From the NCBI GenBank assembly GCA_025928535.1, contig JAICJJ010000158.1, positions 1 through 6,827 on the forward strand: a stretch of 6,827 nt of DNA, in the 5' to 3' direction. Positions 1-6,496 of the stretch are shown here, piece after piece (the stretch's first letter is position 1; every line of letters begins with the position of its first letter). The notes under the pieces are model-generated. The model did no database searches. It was not told the origin of the DNA and saw only the letters and a program-made list of their open reading frames with translations. The position numbers and the translations under genes are program-made. This DNA comes from Thermomicrobiales bacterium. Its GTDB lineage: Bacteria; Chloroflexota; Chloroflexia; Thermomicrobiales; UBA6265.

Positions 1-97
1 TGGGGGGGGGTGGGGGGTACAAAGAGCTTGGGGGGCGCGCCCGGGGGGGGGGGCGGGGGGGGCGCCGGGGGGGGGGGCCGCCGCCGGCCCCCGCCGA
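1..97. other. G-homopolymer low-complexity start of sequence, probable assembly or sequencing artefact
   Basis: The stretch is almost entirely G, broken by single T or C bases and by short GC palindromes such as GGCGCGCCC and GGCGCC. Runs of 8-11 G occur repeatedly. It reads unlike the rest of the window, which is GC-rich but well mixed. Poly-G of this kind is typical of dark-cycle calls on two-colour sequencers at contig ends, which is the likeliest explanation. A true G-quadruplex-prone stretch cannot be ruled out from sequence alone. Any protein read across it is Gly/Pro/Arg filler and should not be annotated. Confidence 0.75.
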
Positions 98-238
98 CCG
101 CTGCTCCACGGTCCCGAGGGACCATCGCGAACATACAACATCCTTCCTGCGTCACGATGACAAATGAGTCCCGTCGGTCTCCTGGACGCGGTGCGAACGA
201 GTCTCCCGCCGAGACTGTGCCCGCCGATCGCGGGCGAC
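98..238. other. Non-coding region upstream of the ArsR gene with two short palindromes
   Basis: I find no convincing gene here. Two perfect short inverted repeats are visible. One is GGTCCC-GA-GGGACC at 110-123. The other is AGTCTC-ccgcc-GAGACT at 200-216. Neither is followed by a T tract on either strand, so neither is a clear intrinsic terminator. They could be chance GC-rich palindromes, weak hairpins, or protein-binding sites ahead of the regulator gene. The left part adjoins the suspect G-rich contig edge, so whatever gene originally lay upstream is not visible. Confidence 0.4.
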
Positions 239-267
239 TTGCGCCCTGATCTTCGTTCGACTATCAT
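239..267 (+). promoter_or_regulatory. Predicted sigma-70-type promoter of the ArsR-DUF2087 gene
   Basis: A -10 box TATCAT (262-267, five of six bases match TATAAT) lies 17 bases downstream of a weak -35 box TTGCGC (239-244, three of six match TTGACA). Transcription would begin near 273-276, inside the palindrome described next. The spacing and the strong -10 make this the best candidate upstream of the gene. The weak -35 keeps it a prediction. Confidence 0.5.
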
Positions 268-271
268 CTAA

Positions 272-287
272 TTCGATGAATATCGAA
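272..287. promoter_or_regulatory. Palindromic candidate operator for the ArsR-family repressor
   Basis: TTCGAT-gaat-ATCGAA is a perfect inverted repeat with 6-base arms and a 4-base spacer. It sits 5 bases after the -10 box, overlaps the predicted start of transcription, and ends 6 bases before the Shine-Dalgarno sequence. It is AT-richer than its surroundings. ArsR-family dimers commonly bind AT-rich imperfect palindromes at their own promoters, so negative autoregulation is inferred. No binding evidence exists here. Confidence 0.5.
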
Positions 288-293
288 CAATCC

Positions 294-299
294 GGAGGG
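294..299 (+). promoter_or_regulatory. Shine-Dalgarno site that sets the start of the ArsR gene at 306
   Basis: GGAGGG lies 6 bases before the ATG at 306. The in-frame ATG at 276 has no such site and falls within the candidate operator, at the predicted transcription start. This favours 306 as the main start. Leaderless initiation at 276 is the alternative and would add ten residues. Confidence 0.7.
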
Positions 300-305
300 C
301 GCGCG

Positions 306-980
306 ATGAACGACGACCAGATTCAACGCCTGACGCATCTCTTTCGCGTCATCGCCGATCCGGCGCGGTTGCGCATCCTCGGCGAGCTCGCTGCCGCCCC
401 CCGCACTGGCCACGAACTGGCCGAGCGGCTGGCGCTGACGCCGCCGACGATCAGCCACCACATGGCCAAACTCGTCGGCGTCGGTCTCGTGCAGGTCGAA
501 CCGGAAGCGCAAAAGCGGCGCTACTCGCTCGACGCCGCCGCGCTGCGGGCGCTCGCCGCGCCAGCCGATGCCTCGCGCCTCGCAACGCAGTTGGAGGGGG
601 ATGACGATCAAGACCGCGCCCTGCGCGCCTTTTTCGATGGCGAGCGATTGCGCTCGATCCCCGCGCAGCGCAAGAAGCGAATCATCATCCTCCGGCGCTT
701 GCTCGAACGCTTCGCCCCGGAGCGCGACTACCCGGAGCGGGAAGTCAATGACCTGCTTCGGGTCGCGCACGACGATGTCGCCACGCTCCGCCGGGAACTC
801 GTCGACTACGGCTTCCTCGTTCGCGACCGCGGCATTTACCGAGTCGCCCATGCCCTACCCGAACGCAGCGCGCACGTCGCTCAGGAGACCGGACCCGACG
901 AAGCCGAATGGTTCCGCGCCCTGCTCGGCGCCGCAACCTCAGCCGCGCTCGCCGACCCGGCGCGGGAAGAACCTGACTGA
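306..980 (+). CDS. ArsR-family winged-helix transcriptional regulator with C-terminal DUF2087 domain
   Basis: The product has 224 residues from the ATG at 306. Residues 1-80 form an ArsR-type winged helix: an FRVIADPARLRILGEL helix pair, a recognition helix around LTPPTISHHMAKL (44-56), and a wing ending near KRRYSLD (70-76). Residues about 105-181 match DUF2087. Their hallmarks are SIPAQRKKRIIILRRLLERF (in two pieces at 118-136), an YPEREVNDLLR segment (142-152), HDDVATLRRELVDYGFL (155-171) and a final YRV. The last ~43 residues are an acidic, Ala-rich tail with no recognised domain. No cysteine is present anywhere, so the classical CxC metal sensor of ArsR/SmtB is absent. That suggests a non-thiol signal or no metal signal. 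It is a cytoplasmic DNA-binding protein, probably a dimeric repressor. The gene is monocistronic in the window and faces trpF tail to tail. Its ligand and targets are unknown, and a link to trp control is not shown by the sequence. Confidence 0.85.
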   Translation: MNDDQIQRLTHLFRVIADPARLRILGELAAAPRTGHELAERLALTPPTISHHMAKLVGVGLVQVEPEAQKRRYSLDAAALRALAAPADASRLATQLEGDDDQDRALRAFFDGERLRSIPAQRKKRIIILRRLLERFAPERDYPEREVNDLLRVAHDDVATLRRELVDYGFLVRDRGIYRVAHALPERSAHVAQETGPDEAEWFRALLGAATSAALADPAREEPD

Positions 981-1054
981 ATCCATCGGTCGCTGGTTCA
1001 GGACCGGAATGTGCTCCCCGTCATCGAGACGAGGAAGGCATCCGCGTTCGTGGC

Positions 1055-1109
1055 GCCGACACGAGCGTGAGCAGGGAACGGATTCCTCGCTGGCGCTCGG
1101 AATGTCGGC
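1055..1109. repeat. Long imperfect hairpin between convergent arsR and trpF, related to a second repeat in the window
   Basis: The arms pair as GCCGACA with TGTCGGC (outer 7 bp), CGAGCG with CGCTCG (6 bp), then AGC with GCT and GGAA with TTCC towards the tip, separated by small internal mismatches. It fills the middle of the 154-base space between the two convergent stop codons. No T tract follows on either side, so it is not a textbook intrinsic terminator. It could still slow polymerase from both directions or protect both 3' ends. On the reverse strand, bases 1106-1081 match 18 of 26 positions of 6382-6407, so the two look like members of one dispersed family. The remainder of 981-1134 shows nothing recognisable. 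Confidence 0.7.
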
Positions 1110-1134
1110 ATGGCAGCCACGGATCAATCTGCAA

Positions 1135-1818
1135 TCACGCTCGCCCCGGGCGCCGCGCCGCGTCGATGAATGACGCGATCCGCGCCGGGTCTTTCCGGCC
1201 GTCGCGCTCCACGCCACTGCTGACATCGACCCCCAGCGGCTTGACCGTCATGATCGCCTCGCCGACATTCACCGGATCGAGGCCGCCGGCCAGCACAATC
1301 GGCCACCGCTCCGCCAGCGTTCGAACCAGCATCCAGTCGGCGCGGATTCCCATGCCGCCTCCGCCAGCGGCACTGTAGCCATCGACGAGAAACGCGACCG
1401 GACGGCGCGGGTGTTCCGCCCAGCGCGCGATCTTGCGTTCGACCTCGGCAACCGCCTCGCCCGGCCGTGGCCGCATCGCGCGAATCGCCGGCACGTCGAT
1501 CCGGTCGAGTATGTCGACCGCCTCGTCGCCATGGAGTTGCACCAGGTCGAGCCCTGCCGTCATCGCCGTCGCCATGATTTCCGCCGGCGACGCATCGACG
1601 AAGACACCGACAGCACGCAACGCCGCGTTGCGCTCCTTCGCCGCCGCGATGTATCGGGCGGCGTCGTCCGGCAGGACGCGTCGCCGTGACGGCGCGAAGA
1701 TGAAGCCGATCAAATCGGCGCCCGTCGTCGCGGCGGCGACGGCGTGCTCAGGTTCCCGGAGTCCGCAAATCTTGACGATCGGTCGCCGCGACCCAGCGAG
1801 CAAATCGCGCGCGTCCAT
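1135..1818 (-). CDS. trpF: Phosphoribosylanthranilate isomerase
   Basis: This 227-residue enzyme converts N-(5'-phosphoribosyl)anthranilate to the CdRP ketose, the third step of tryptophan synthesis, in the cytoplasm. It is a single-domain TIM barrel of typical size. Visible family motifs are VKICGL (15-20) with the general-base Cys18, the barrel strand VQLHGDE (93-99), LVDGYS (144-149) with the presumed general acid Asp146, a Gly-rich GGGGMG loop (152-157), LAGGL (176-180), and GVDVSSGVE (196-204) with the phosphate-binding turn. GRKDP (207-211) follows, as is usual. Its ATG shares one base with the trpC stop codon (TAATG), so translation is probably coupled. It is the last gene of the operon seen here. 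The next gene downstream is the convergent ArsR regulator, so trpBA do not follow. The C-terminal RRPGRA tail is unremarkable. Confidence 0.95.
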   Translation of the reverse strand: MDARDLLAGSRRPIVKICGLREPEHAVAAATTGADLIGFIFAPSRRRVLPDDAARYIAAAKERNAALRAVGVFVDASPAEIMATAMTAGLDLVQLHGDEAVDILDRIDVPAIRAMRPRPGEAVAEVERKIARWAEHPRRPVAFLVDGYSAAGGGGMGIRADWMLVRTLAERWPIVLAGGLDPVNVGEAIMTVKPLGVDVSSGVERDGRKDPARIASFIDAARRPGRA

Positions 1819-2645
1819 TACGAGCCAGCGCTCGGACGCAGCGTCAATTGCCGCACCGCCTCGGCCCGGTCCGACTGGACGATCAATCCCTCGCCGACGA
1901 GGACCGCCGAAACGCCCGCCGCATGCAGCCGCTCGACATCCGATCGGGCGAAGATGCCGCTTTCGCCGACGACGACACAGCCTGCGGGCGCCAGCGGGGC
2001 GAGCCGTTCCGTCGTCGTCAGATCGACCGAAAAATCGCGGAGATCGCGGTTGTTGATCCCGATCACCCGCGCCCCGGCCGCGACCGCCCGTTCCAATTCG
2101 CGTTCATCATGGACTTCGACCAGCGCTTCCATCCCCCAATCGCGCGTCTCCCGCAGCAGCGCGCGCAACGCGTCGTCGTCGAGCGCGGCCACGATCAGCA
2201 GAAGCGCGTCGGCGCCGGCGGCGCGGCTGTCCGCGATCTGATATGGATCGATGATGAAATCCTTGCGCAAAACCGGAACCGGCTGCGCCGCGGCATGCGC
2301 GACGGAAGCGACCGCCATCAGATCGCCGAGGTTGCCATGAAAAAATGGCTCGTCAGTCAACACCGAAATCGCCGCCGCCCCGCCCGCCACATACGAGCGC
2401 GCCACATCCGCCGGATCGACCTCGACCGGAAATCGCCCGCGGGACGGCGATCCCCGCTTGACCTCCGCAATAACCCCGACGCCCGGACCTGACAGCGCCG
2501 CCGCGAAATCGACGGGCGCCGGACGAGCGGCGGCGAGTTCACGCAGATCGGCCTCCGGGCGCGCCGCCGTCCGGTCGCCGAGATCCGCCGCCGTCCGGTC
2601 GATGATCCGGTCGAGCACCGTTCCGGTCGCCAACCGCCCGCTCAT
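1818..2645 (-). CDS. trpC: Indole-3-glycerol phosphate synthase
   Basis: This 275-residue TIM-barrel enzyme closes the CdRP ring with loss of carbon dioxide and water to give indole-3-glycerol phosphate. The active-site pattern is complete: IAEVKRGSPSRG (59-70) carries Glu61, Lys63 and Ser66; VLRKDFI (125-131) carries the catalytic Lys128; ALVEVHD (174-180) carries Glu177; GINNRDL (196-202) carries Asn198; and VVGESGI (225-231) closes the phosphate site. The N-terminal ~45 residues are the family's extra helices, with VLDRIIDRT near 10-18. Length is normal. The start ATG overlaps the trpD stop by four bases (ATGA), indicating coupled translation, and its stop overlaps trpF by one base. It is a stand-alone TrpC, not fused to TrpF as in enteric bacteria. 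Confidence 0.96.
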   Translation of the reverse strand: MSGRLATGTVLDRIIDRTAADLGDRTAARPEADLRELAAARPAPVDFAAALSGPGVGVIAEVKRGSPSRGRFPVEVDPADVARSYVAGGAAAISVLTDEPFFHGNLGDLMAVASVAHAAAQPVPVLRKDFIIDPYQIADSRAAGADALLLIVAALDDDALRALLRETRDWGMEALVEVHDERELERAVAAGARVIGINNRDLRDFSVDLTTTERLAPLAPAGCVVVGESGIFARSDVERLHAAGVSAVLVGEGLIVQSDRAEAVRQLTLRPSAGS

Positions 2646-3733
2646 CGCGCGGCCTCGGTGGACTCGGACGCTTCCGCCGCGATCTGCTGCGTGAGCGCGG
2701 CCAGGCGCTCCAGCGTCACGAGCGCCTGGCCCGTATCGATCGCCTCGGCCGCCATCGCGATCCCGGCTTCGAAACTGTCGGCGGCGTTCGCCGCGAAGAT
2801 GCCGGCGCCGGCGTTGAGCAATGTCACCGAGCGACGCGGGCCGTCTTCACCATTCAGGATCGCCCGCGTGATCTCGACATTGCGCTCGACGCCGCCGCCG
2901 AGCAGGTCAGCCATGGAACCCAGTTCCAGGTCGACGTCGGCCGGCTCCAGATCGTACGTCCTGATGTCGCCGCGCCGCGCATCGAATTCGGTCACGTGCG
3001 ACGGCCCCGAGATGCCCAATTCGTCCAGCCCCGCCTCGGCGTGCACCAGCACCGCGTGCTCGCTGCCGAGCGTCGCCAGCGCTTCCGCCAGTTTCGCGGC
3101 GATGCCCGGGTGCCCGACCCCGATCAATTGATGCGACGCCCCCGCCGGATTCGTCAGCGGTCCCAGAATGTTGAAGACGGTGCGGATGCCGATTTCGCGC
3201 CGCGCCGGGCCGACATACCGCATCGCCGGATGAAACGCCGGCGCGTACATGAACCCGATCCCCACCTCTTCGATGCACCGCGCCACACCGGCCGGCGGCA
3301 ACGCGATCGCGACGCCGAGTCCTTCCAGCAAATCGGCCGAGCCGCAATTCGACGTCATCGCGCGATTGCCGTGCTTGGCCACCCGCACGCCGGCGCCGGC
3401 GATCGCGAACGCGGCGGTCGTCGAGATGTTGAACGTTCCCGCGGCGTCGCCGCCGGTGCCGCAGGTGTCGACCAGCGGCCCCCCCGTCGCGGCGACCTCG
3501 ACCCGCAGCGCATGCCGCCGCATGGCCGAGGCGAATCCGGCGATTTCTTCCACCGTTTCGCCGCGGATGCGCAGCGCTGTGATCAGCGCGCCGATTTGCG
3601 CCCCGGTCACGCCGCCCCGCATTACGGCATCCATCGCCGCGGTCGCGTCGTCGAAACTGAGCTCCCGGCCGTCGACCACGGCCTGGATGGCGTCGCGAAT
3701 GTCATAGTCGGTTGTGGTGGCCGTCGCGCTCAT
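2642..3733 (-). CDS. trpD: Anthranilate phosphoribosyltransferase
   Basis: The 363-residue enzyme joins anthranilate to phosphoribosyl pyrophosphate, the second step of the pathway. A helical N-terminal domain (about 10-75) is followed by the nucleoside-phosphorylase-like fold. The PRPP-binding stretch DTCGTGGD (89-96) continues into FNISTTAAF (101-109), KHGNRAMTSNCGSADLLE (120-137) and the NILGPLTNP segment (188-196). GLDE (235-238) supplies acidic metal-binding residues. NRAMTS replaces the commoner NRAMSS, a conservative change. The ATG has an AGGAG site 5 bases upstream, located in the 12-base gap after the trpG stop. The stop overlaps trpC by four bases. It is not fused to TrpG. The last 15 residues are a polar, Glu/Ala-rich extension without known function. 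Confidence 0.96.
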   Translation of the reverse strand: MSATATTTDYDIRDAIQAVVDGRELSFDDATAAMDAVMRGGVTGAQIGALITALRIRGETVEEIAGFASAMRRHALRVEVAATGGPLVDTCGTGGDAAGTFNISTTAAFAIAGAGVRVAKHGNRAMTSNCGSADLLEGLGVAIALPPAGVARCIEEVGIGFMYAPAFHPAMRYVGPARREIGIRTVFNILGPLTNPAGASHQLIGVGHPGIAAKLAEALATLGSEHAVLVHAEAGLDELGISGPSHVTEFDARRGDIRTYDLEPADVDLELGSMADLLGGGVERNVEITRAILNGEDGPRRSVTLLNAGAGIFAANAADSFEAGIAMAAEAIDTGQALVTLERLAALTQQIAAEASESTEAAR

Positions 3734-3745
3734 GCTCGCTCCTGA

Positions 3746-4360
3746 CTAACCGTAGGCCACGGCGTACGCCGATTCGGGTATCGAGGTCGCGCCGCCGCTG
3801 CGGAGGAAATTGCCCAGCAAATCGGAGCCGCGCGGCGTCAGAATCGATTCGGGGTGAAACTGGACCCCTTCGACCGCCGCCGCGCGGTGGCGCATGCCCA
3901 TGATGATGCCGTCCGCTTCGGCCGTGATTTCGAGACACGATGGCAGCGTCGCCCGCTCGACGATCAGCGAGTGGTAGCGGGTGGCGACGAACGGATTCGG
4001 CAAGCCGCGAAAGACCCCGGCTTTGGTGTGGGTGATTTGCGACGTCTTCCCGTGCATCAGATTCGGCGCCGGCACGATGTTCGCGCCGAACGCCGCCCCA
4101 ATCGCCTGGTGCCCGAGACAGACCCCCAGGATCGGGACCTTGCCGGCCATGCGGCGCACCAGCGGCACCGAGATGCCGGCGACCTCCGGCGTGCGCGGGC
4201 CGGGCGAGAGGACGATGCCCTCGAGGCTCGGCGCCATCGCTTCGACCGCGTCGACCGTGACCTGGTCGTTGCGAACGACCATCACCTCCGCGCCAAGTTC
4301 GCTCAGCGCCTGATACAGGTTGAAGGTGAACGAATCGTAGTTGTCGAGCAGGAAGATCAT
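3746..4360 (-). CDS. trpG: Anthranilate synthase component II (glutamine amidotransferase)
   Basis: This 204-residue class I glutamine amidotransferase releases ammonia from glutamine and passes it to TrpE in the anthranilate synthase complex. The catalytic triad is intact: Cys81 in [10 protein letters not shown], and His169 and Glu171 in FHPESILT. The oxyanion-loop motif LSPGPRTP (51-58) and the MHGKTS motif (102-107) that marks TrpG/PabA-type subunits are present. The start is supported by a GGAGGG site 6 bases upstream, which begins right after the trpE stop. Trailing residues 190-204 extend a little past the usual end. TrpG and PabA cannot be fully separated by sequence. The position next to trpE makes TrpG the right name, though the protein may also serve folate synthesis if no separate pabA exists. 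Confidence 0.95.
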   Translation of the reverse strand: MIFLLDNYDSFTFNLYQALSELGAEVMVVRNDQVTVDAVEAMAPSLEGIVLSPGPRTPEVAGISVPLVRRMAGKVPILGVCLGHQAIGAAFGANIVPAPNLMHGKTSQITHTKAGVFRGLPNPFVATRYHSLIVERATLPSCLEITAEADGIIMGMRHRAAAVEGVQFHPESILTPRGSDLLGNFLRSGGATSIPESAYAVAYG

Positions 4361-4373
4361 GCGTCGCCCTCCG

Positions 4374-5942
4374 TCACGCGCCGGCCGATTCGAGGTCTTC
4401 GGCGAGTTCGATCGCGCGCAATGGTCCGCGCATCTTGTGGTGGCTCTCGGCGTATTCGCCGGCCGGCGTGCTATCGGCCACGATGCCGCCGCCCGCCTGC
4501 ATCGACACGACGCCGTCCTTGACGATCATCGTCCGCAAGGCGATGGCGGTGTCCATGCCGCCGGAAAAATCGACGTAGCCGACGGCCCCGGCGTACGGCC
4601 CCCGTCGGTCGGTTTCCAACTCGGCGATGATTTCCATCGCCCGAACCTTCGGCGCGCCCGAAACGGTGCCGGCCGGGAAGCAGGCGCGCAGAGCATCGAG
4701 CCCGCGCAGTTCCGGCCGCAATTCGCCTTCGATGTCGCTGACGATGTGCATCACATGGGAATAGCGTTCGATCCCCATGAACTGCCGCACGCGCACCTTG
4801 CCGGGAACAGAGACGCGGCCGATGTCGTTGCGGCCGAGATCGACCAGCATCACGTGCTCGGCCCGCTCTTTTTCGTCGGCCAGCAAGTCACGCTCCAGCG
4901 CGAGGTCTTCTTCGTCGGTCGCGCCGCGCGGCCTGGTGCCGGCGATCGGGTGGTACGACAGCGTCCGCTCTTCCAACCGCACCAGCATTTCGGGCGACGC
5001 GCCGACGATCTGGTGATCGTTGAAATCGAGATAGAACATGTACGGCGAAGGATTGACCGTCCGCAGCGCCCGGTAGATCGTGAACGGATGCGCTGACGTC
5101 GGCACATCAACCCGCTGCGAGAGGACGACCTGAAAGATGTCGCCGGCCGTGATGTATTCCTTGGCGCGCTCCACCATGGCGTGAAACCGCTCCGGCTCGG
5201 TGTTCGGCCGGCAGCGCGCTTCGGCCGTGCCCGGCAGCGCCTCGCGCCCTCGCGGCAGCGGCGGCATCGGCGAGCGCAGCAGGCCGATCAGTGCGTCGAC
5301 TCGCGCCGCCGCCTCATCGTACGCGGCCTCGAGGCCCTGGTCCGCATCGAGATGGACATGAGCCACGGCCTTGATCGTCCGCGCGAGGTGATCGAAGACG
5401 AGGATCGAATCGACGAGCATGAACGCCGCGTCGGGGAGGTCGAGTCCGGCGCCCGACGCTTCGCCCACCCGCGGCTCGAACGCGCGCACCGCTTCGTACG
5501 ACAGATAGCCGACCGCGCCGCCGACGAACCGCGGCAACGTCGTGCCTGAAACCTCCACCGAGCGATAGCGATCGACCAGCCGTTGCAGCGGATCGAGCGG
5601 ATCGACGTACGACTCGCACTGCTCGGCGTCGCCCGTCGTCAGCCGCGCCTCGCCGTCGGCCAGACGCAGCAGAGCGACCGGATCGCTCCCGATGAACGAA
5701 TAGCGGGCCAGGCGCTCGCCTCCTTCGATGCTTTCGAGGAGAAACGCGGGTCCGTCGCCGCGCACCTTCAGGAACGCCGAAACCGGCGTTTCGAGGTCGG
5801 CCATCGTTTCGCGGAAGATCGGGACGGTGCGCGCCCCGTCCGATACGTCGGCTGCAAGTTGGCGAATCTGCTCGAGGGTCGGCGTCAGGCTCCAGCGCCG
5901 GCCAGCCGGTGATGAAACGGGCGGGTGCAGCGTTTGAACCAT
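4374..5942 (-). CDS. trpE: Anthranilate synthase component I
   Basis: The 522-residue protein makes anthranilate from chorismate using ammonia supplied by TrpG, the committed step to tryptophan. The N-terminal domain carries the LLES motif (68-71) followed by RYSFIGSDP (80-88), the element tied to tryptophan binding and feedback inhibition. The C-terminal chorismate-binding domain shows [11 protein letters not shown] (267-277), NPSPYMFY (297-304), GASPEML (314-320), [10 protein letters not shown] (331-340), [11 protein letters not shown] (367-377), [11 protein letters not shown] (422-432) and [10 protein letters not shown] (482-491). The start at 5942 is chosen because AAAGGAG lies 8 bases upstream. 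The reading frame stays open further upstream only because it crosses the leader terminator and T-box, where the extra residues resemble nothing. The stop is 13 bases before trpG. TrpE is favoured over PabB by the LLES element, the operon and the Trp T-box. Confidence 0.96.
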   Translation of the reverse strand: MVQTLHPPVSSPAGRRWSLTPTLEQIRQLAADVSDGARTVPIFRETMADLETPVSAFLKVRGDGPAFLLESIEGGERLARYSFIGSDPVALLRLADGEARLTTGDAEQCESYVDPLDPLQRLVDRYRSVEVSGTTLPRFVGGAVGYLSYEAVRAFEPRVGEASGAGLDLPDAAFMLVDSILVFDHLARTIKAVAHVHLDADQGLEAAYDEAAARVDALIGLLRSPMPPLPRGREALPGTAEARCRPNTEPERFHAMVERAKEYITAGDIFQVVLSQRVDVPTSAHPFTIYRALRTVNPSPYMFYLDFNDHQIVGASPEMLVRLEERTLSYHPIAGTRPRGATDEEDLALERDLLADEKERAEHVMLVDLGRNDIGRVSVPGKVRVRQFMGIERYSHVMHIVSDIEGELRPELRGLDALRACFPAGTVSGAPKVRAMEIIAELETDRRGPYAGAVGYVDFSGGMDTAIALRTMIVKDGVVSMQAGGGIVADSTPAGEYAESHHKMRGPLRAIELAEDLESAGA

Positions 5943-5950
5943 GGCCTGCG

Positions 5951-5957
5951 CTCCTTT
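5951..5957 (-). promoter_or_regulatory. Shine-Dalgarno site fixing the trpE start
   Basis: Read on the reverse strand, AAAGGAG is followed by 8 bases and then the ATG at 5942. It lies 31 bases beyond the T-rich end of the leader terminator, so it is only transcribed on read-through. This is the arrangement expected for a T-box-controlled gene. It decides the start against the in-frame upstream ATG whose codon begins at 6080, which would place T-box RNA inside the protein. Confidence 0.85.
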
Positions 5958-5987
5958 CCGAGCCGAATCCGGCATCCGGCGAACAAC

Positions 5988-6019
5988 AAAAAACCTCCGC
6001 CCTCGAAAGGGACGGAGGT
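5988..6019 (-). terminator. Intrinsic terminator at the end of the trp T-box leader
   Basis: On the reverse strand the arm ACCTCCGTCC pairs with GGGCGGAGGT across a 7-base loop, giving a ten-pair stem with one G-U pair. It is followed directly by six T. This is a strong rho-independent terminator lying between the T-box sequence and the trpE ribosome site. The 5' arm also contains CCTCC and TCCC segments that can pair with the AGGG of the T-box. The terminator and antiterminator are therefore mutually exclusive. Confidence 0.92.
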
Positions 6020-6294
6020 CATCGGACCGCCGCGGTGCCACCCTCATTGGAACCGTCGCCGGCTCCCACTCCGAGCGCACGGGCCATCTCGCTGCGAGAC
6101 GCCGATGCGCCGCTCCCGATAACGGGGGAGAAACCGGAGCCGCCTACTGGCGCGGCGTGCGCCGCCGTTCGGGGCTCGACTCCCGGATCCATTCCGCATC
6201 CGCTCGGCGCCGGGCTTGCATCAACCCCCGGCTCGCTGGGCCTCGCGTTTCGACGCGTACTCGTTCCGTTCGACGTCCGTTGCGCTCTTCGATT
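5988..6294 (-). ncRNA. Tryptophan-specific T-box leader (tRNA-sensing riboswitch)
   Basis: The conserved T-box AGGGTGGCACCGCG is exact at 6044-6031 on the reverse strand. Stem I spans roughly 6290-6175. It shows an AGTA element (6261-6258) opposite a GAA-TGG-A specifier loop, with the TGG codon at 6191-6189. CGGA (6268-6265) pairs with TCCG (6187-6184) below the loop, and the GGTTGATGCAAGCC apical segment sits within 6229-6211. A short TCTCG-cag-CGAGA hairpin (6099-6087) matches the stem III position. Between them (about 6170-6105) lies GC-rich sequence where stem II would be. The UGG specifier reads tRNA-Trp. The UGGC in the T-box would pair with an uncharged GCCA 3' end. Binding of uncharged tRNA is expected to favour the antiterminator and transcription of trpEGDCF. 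The exact 5' end is estimated from the promoter. Confidence 0.93.
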
Positions 6295-6300
6295 AGCCGC

Positions 6301-6330
6301 AGCCTAGCAGCGTCCGCCGCCGGCTGTCAA
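6301..6330 (-). promoter_or_regulatory. Promoter of the trp T-box leader and operon
   Basis: A consensus -35 TTGACA (6330-6325) lies 18 bases upstream of TAGGCT (6306-6301), which matches the -10 consensus at three of six positions. Predicted initiation near 6294 leaves room for a full T-box stem I, supporting the placement. The poor -10 could limit basal strength. The -35 box lies just outside one arm of the inverted repeat at 6339-6496. Confidence 0.6.
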
Positions 6331-6338
6331 GGACGATC

Positions 6339-6496
6339 GAGTCGAGGAGTCGATTCCGTCACGCCAAGCGCCCTTCCCACCGTCATCCCGAGCGAAGTCG
6401 AGTGATCTCGTCGGGTCTCGTCGACCAGGAACGAGATGCCTCGACAAGCTCGGCATGACGACGGGCGTGCGTCTCGACCTCTCGACTCCTCGACTC
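6339..6496. repeat. Nested inverted-repeat element with 15-base perfect ends
   Basis: GAGTCGAGGAGTCGA at 6339-6353 is repeated exactly in inverted orientation at 6482-6496. The two arms bracket a second, larger inverted repeat (6381-6460). The whole is 158 bases, has no coding capacity, and occupies nearly all of the space between rplL and the trp promoter. Outside the perfect ends, GTCAAGGACG (6326-6335) resembles the reverse complement of 6497-6510 apart from a 4-base insertion. The symmetry may therefore extend into the rplL stop codon. It could be a miniature non-autonomous mobile element or a REP-like extragenic palindrome. No clear target-site duplication is seen. Confidence 0.6.
6381..6460. 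repeat. Central large hairpin of a dispersed GTCATnCCGAGC-type repeat
   Basis: The left arm 6381-6411 and the right arm 6431-6460 pair as CGTCAT/ATGACG, CCGAGC/GCTCGG, GTCGAG/CTCGAC and ATCTCGT/ACGAGAT. That gives 25 base pairs interrupted by small mismatches, with a 19-base loop. Each arm read outward begins GTCAT-C/G-CCGAGC. From memory, this motif recurs in intergenic regions of many GC-rich bacterial genomes. It follows the rplL stop, so in rplL transcripts it could form a 3'-end structure, but it has no T tract. Confidence 0.7.

Noticed and set aside
10..249. Small forward open frame rich in Gly, Arg and Pro
   Set aside because: It is read mainly through the G-homopolymer edge, has no ribosome site, and its composition is an artefact of G runs.
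276..305. Upstream ATG at 276 as the start of the ArsR gene
   Set aside because: It has no Shine-Dalgarno sequence and lies inside the candidate operator at the predicted transcription start, whereas ATG 306 has GGAGGG at ideal spacing. Leaderless use is not fully excluded.
981..1134. A small gene in the arsR-trpF gap
   Set aside because: Open frames here only run on from neighbouring genes in other frames, without ribosome sites; the gap is explained by the hairpin.
2996..3745. Long forward-strand open frames opposite trpD, trpG and trpE, such as this 249-codon one
   Set aside because: They are Arg/Ala/Pro-rich shadows of high-GC genes on the other strand, with no recognisable domain.
5943..6080. 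N-terminal extension of TrpE by 46 residues to an upstream ATG
   Set aside because: The extension would be encoded by the terminator and the T-box sequence, lacks family similarity, and ignores the AAAGGAG site before 5942.
6381..6460. CRISPR-like or tRNA-like structure
   Set aside because: There is a single palindrome with no regularly spaced repeats and no tRNA cloverleaf or T-loop motif.
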